The notes beneath the pieces were generated by a model. It did not search any database and was not told the origin of the DNA. It saw nothing but the letters and a program-made list of their open reading frames with translations. The translations under genes were made by a program, and so were the position numbers. A stretch of DNA of 14,666 bases, from positions 1-14,666 of the forward strand of contig JALWSW010000168.1 in the NCBI GenBank assembly GCA_027080125.1. Reading direction: 5' to 3'. Below are positions 14,163 through 14,666 of this stretch, one piece after another. The DNA comes from Campylobacterales bacterium. Lineage in GTDB: Bacteria; Campylobacterota_A; Desulfurellia; JAADFJ01. How positions within the stretch are numbered: the stretch's first letter is position 1; each line of letters opens with the position of its first letter.

Positions 14163-14666
14163 ATGAAGCGAGCTACAATCGGGATTGATATCGGAAGCTA
14201 CGGTATTAAACTCGCAAAACTGAAGCGAAAAAAGAACGATATAGTGGCTGTTAAGCTTGTATTCGAAAAATATCCTGACAATCTTAACTATGAAAATCTT
14301 GATTCAAAAAATATTGCCAGCTTTATTACCGAATTATTCAAAAAAAACAGGATAAAAGACAAGGTTGTTTGCGCTTCTCTGCACGGCAATGATGTGATAG
14401 TAAAAAATATTACTTTGCCTTCTGTGGAAAAATCTGAGCTGAGGCAGGCTGTAAGCTGGGAAGCTGAACAGTATATACCATATAACATAAACGATGTCAG
14501 TATAGGTTTTCAGGTTTTGCCATCTGATGATAGTTCGAGAACGAATGTCCTGATTGCAGCGGCAAAAAAGGAAACCGTTGATAAAAGAAAAGGAATTCTC
14601 AGAAAGGCAGGACTTGATGTTGAGATCATGGATATAGATTCTCTTGCAATAGCCAACTGTTTTGAG
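14163..14666 (+). CDS. pilM: Type IV pilus assembly protein PilM, 3' end outside the window
   Basis: Actin-like cytoplasmic ATPase that binds the PilN N-terminus and helps build the inner-membrane platform of type IV pili. The 168 codons present open with the nucleotide-binding phosphate loop TIGIDIGSYGIKLAKL and continue with VVCASLHGNDVIVKNITLP, then the hallmark LRQAVSWEAEQYIPY and VLIAAAKKETVD. Full PilM is about 350 residues, so roughly half is present. The start ATG 14163 puts the GIDIG motif at residues 7-11, as usual, but the nearest purine-rich site (AAGGGGA, 14144-14150) is 12 nt away, longer than optimal. pilM normally heads a pilMNOPQ operon, so those genes are expected to the right of the window. 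Confidence 0.93.
   Translation, partial: MKRATIGIDIGSYGIKLAKLKRKKNDIVAVKLVFEKYPDNLNYENLDSKNIASFITELFKKNRIKDKVVCASLHGNDVIVKNITLPSVEKSELRQAVSWEAEQYIPYNINDVSIGFQVLPSDDSSRTNVLIAAAKKETVDKRKGILRKAGLDVEIMDIDSLAIANCFE

Noticed and set aside
1..14666. Defence island, CRISPR array, phage or integrative element
   Set aside because: No cas, toxin-antitoxin, integrase, transposase or regularly spaced repeats were seen; most genes are housekeeping.

Overview
The window reads as ordinary chromosome from an AT-leaning Gram-negative bacterium. Evidence: a type IV pilus gene (pilM), a lipoprotein signal peptide, System II cytochrome c maturation (ResB/CcsA), the oxygen-sensitive ThiH route to thiamine, FeoB-type ferrous iron uptake, and a PEP synthetase/PPDK regulator. 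This mix fits an anaerobic or microaerophilic lineage of the Desulfobacterota / Nitrospirota / Deferribacterota kind. That placement is inference; no rRNA or other marker in the window settles it. I saw no tRNA, rRNA, CRISPR array, prophage or transposase gene.

Layout. 1-731 (minus): 5' part of a ketopantoate reductase gene (panE-like) with a near-consensus promoter. 871-4418 (minus): a tight five-gene cluster in transcription order ppsR, thiS, thiG, thiH, thiE. The last four genes overlap, and the enzymes build the thiazole half of thiamine and join it to the pyrimidine half. 4419-4514: a short divergent promoter region with a long imperfect palindrome; both flanking genes look leaderless. 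4515-6524 (plus): recG. 6536-8560 (minus): ccsA then resB, the heme delivery and ligation pair for c-type cytochromes, with its own promoter. 8717-9961 (minus): a degenerate EAL plus HDOD signalling protein. It is divergent from 10143-11294 (plus), a cysteine-rich protein combining a domain like methanogen MtrA (corrinoid methyltransferase subunit A) with a C-terminal DUF4346-like domain. This is the most unusual gene in the window.

11295-11926 is a decayed, rearranged stretch. It holds a start-less 3' gene remnant, a ~150-bp palindromic MITE-like repeat that interrupts it, and the 5' end of a lipoprotein gene that runs head-on into the 3' end of feoB. 11927-13903 (minus): feoB. 14163-14666 (plus): 5' part of pilM, probably the head of a type IV pilus assembly operon, cut by the window edge.

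Most genes are housekeeping. The points worth following are the MtrA-like fusion protein, the placement of ppsR at the head of a thiamine operon that shows no TPP riboswitch, the leaderless divergent recG/ppsR promoters with a candidate operator, and the repeat plus gene debris beside feoB.
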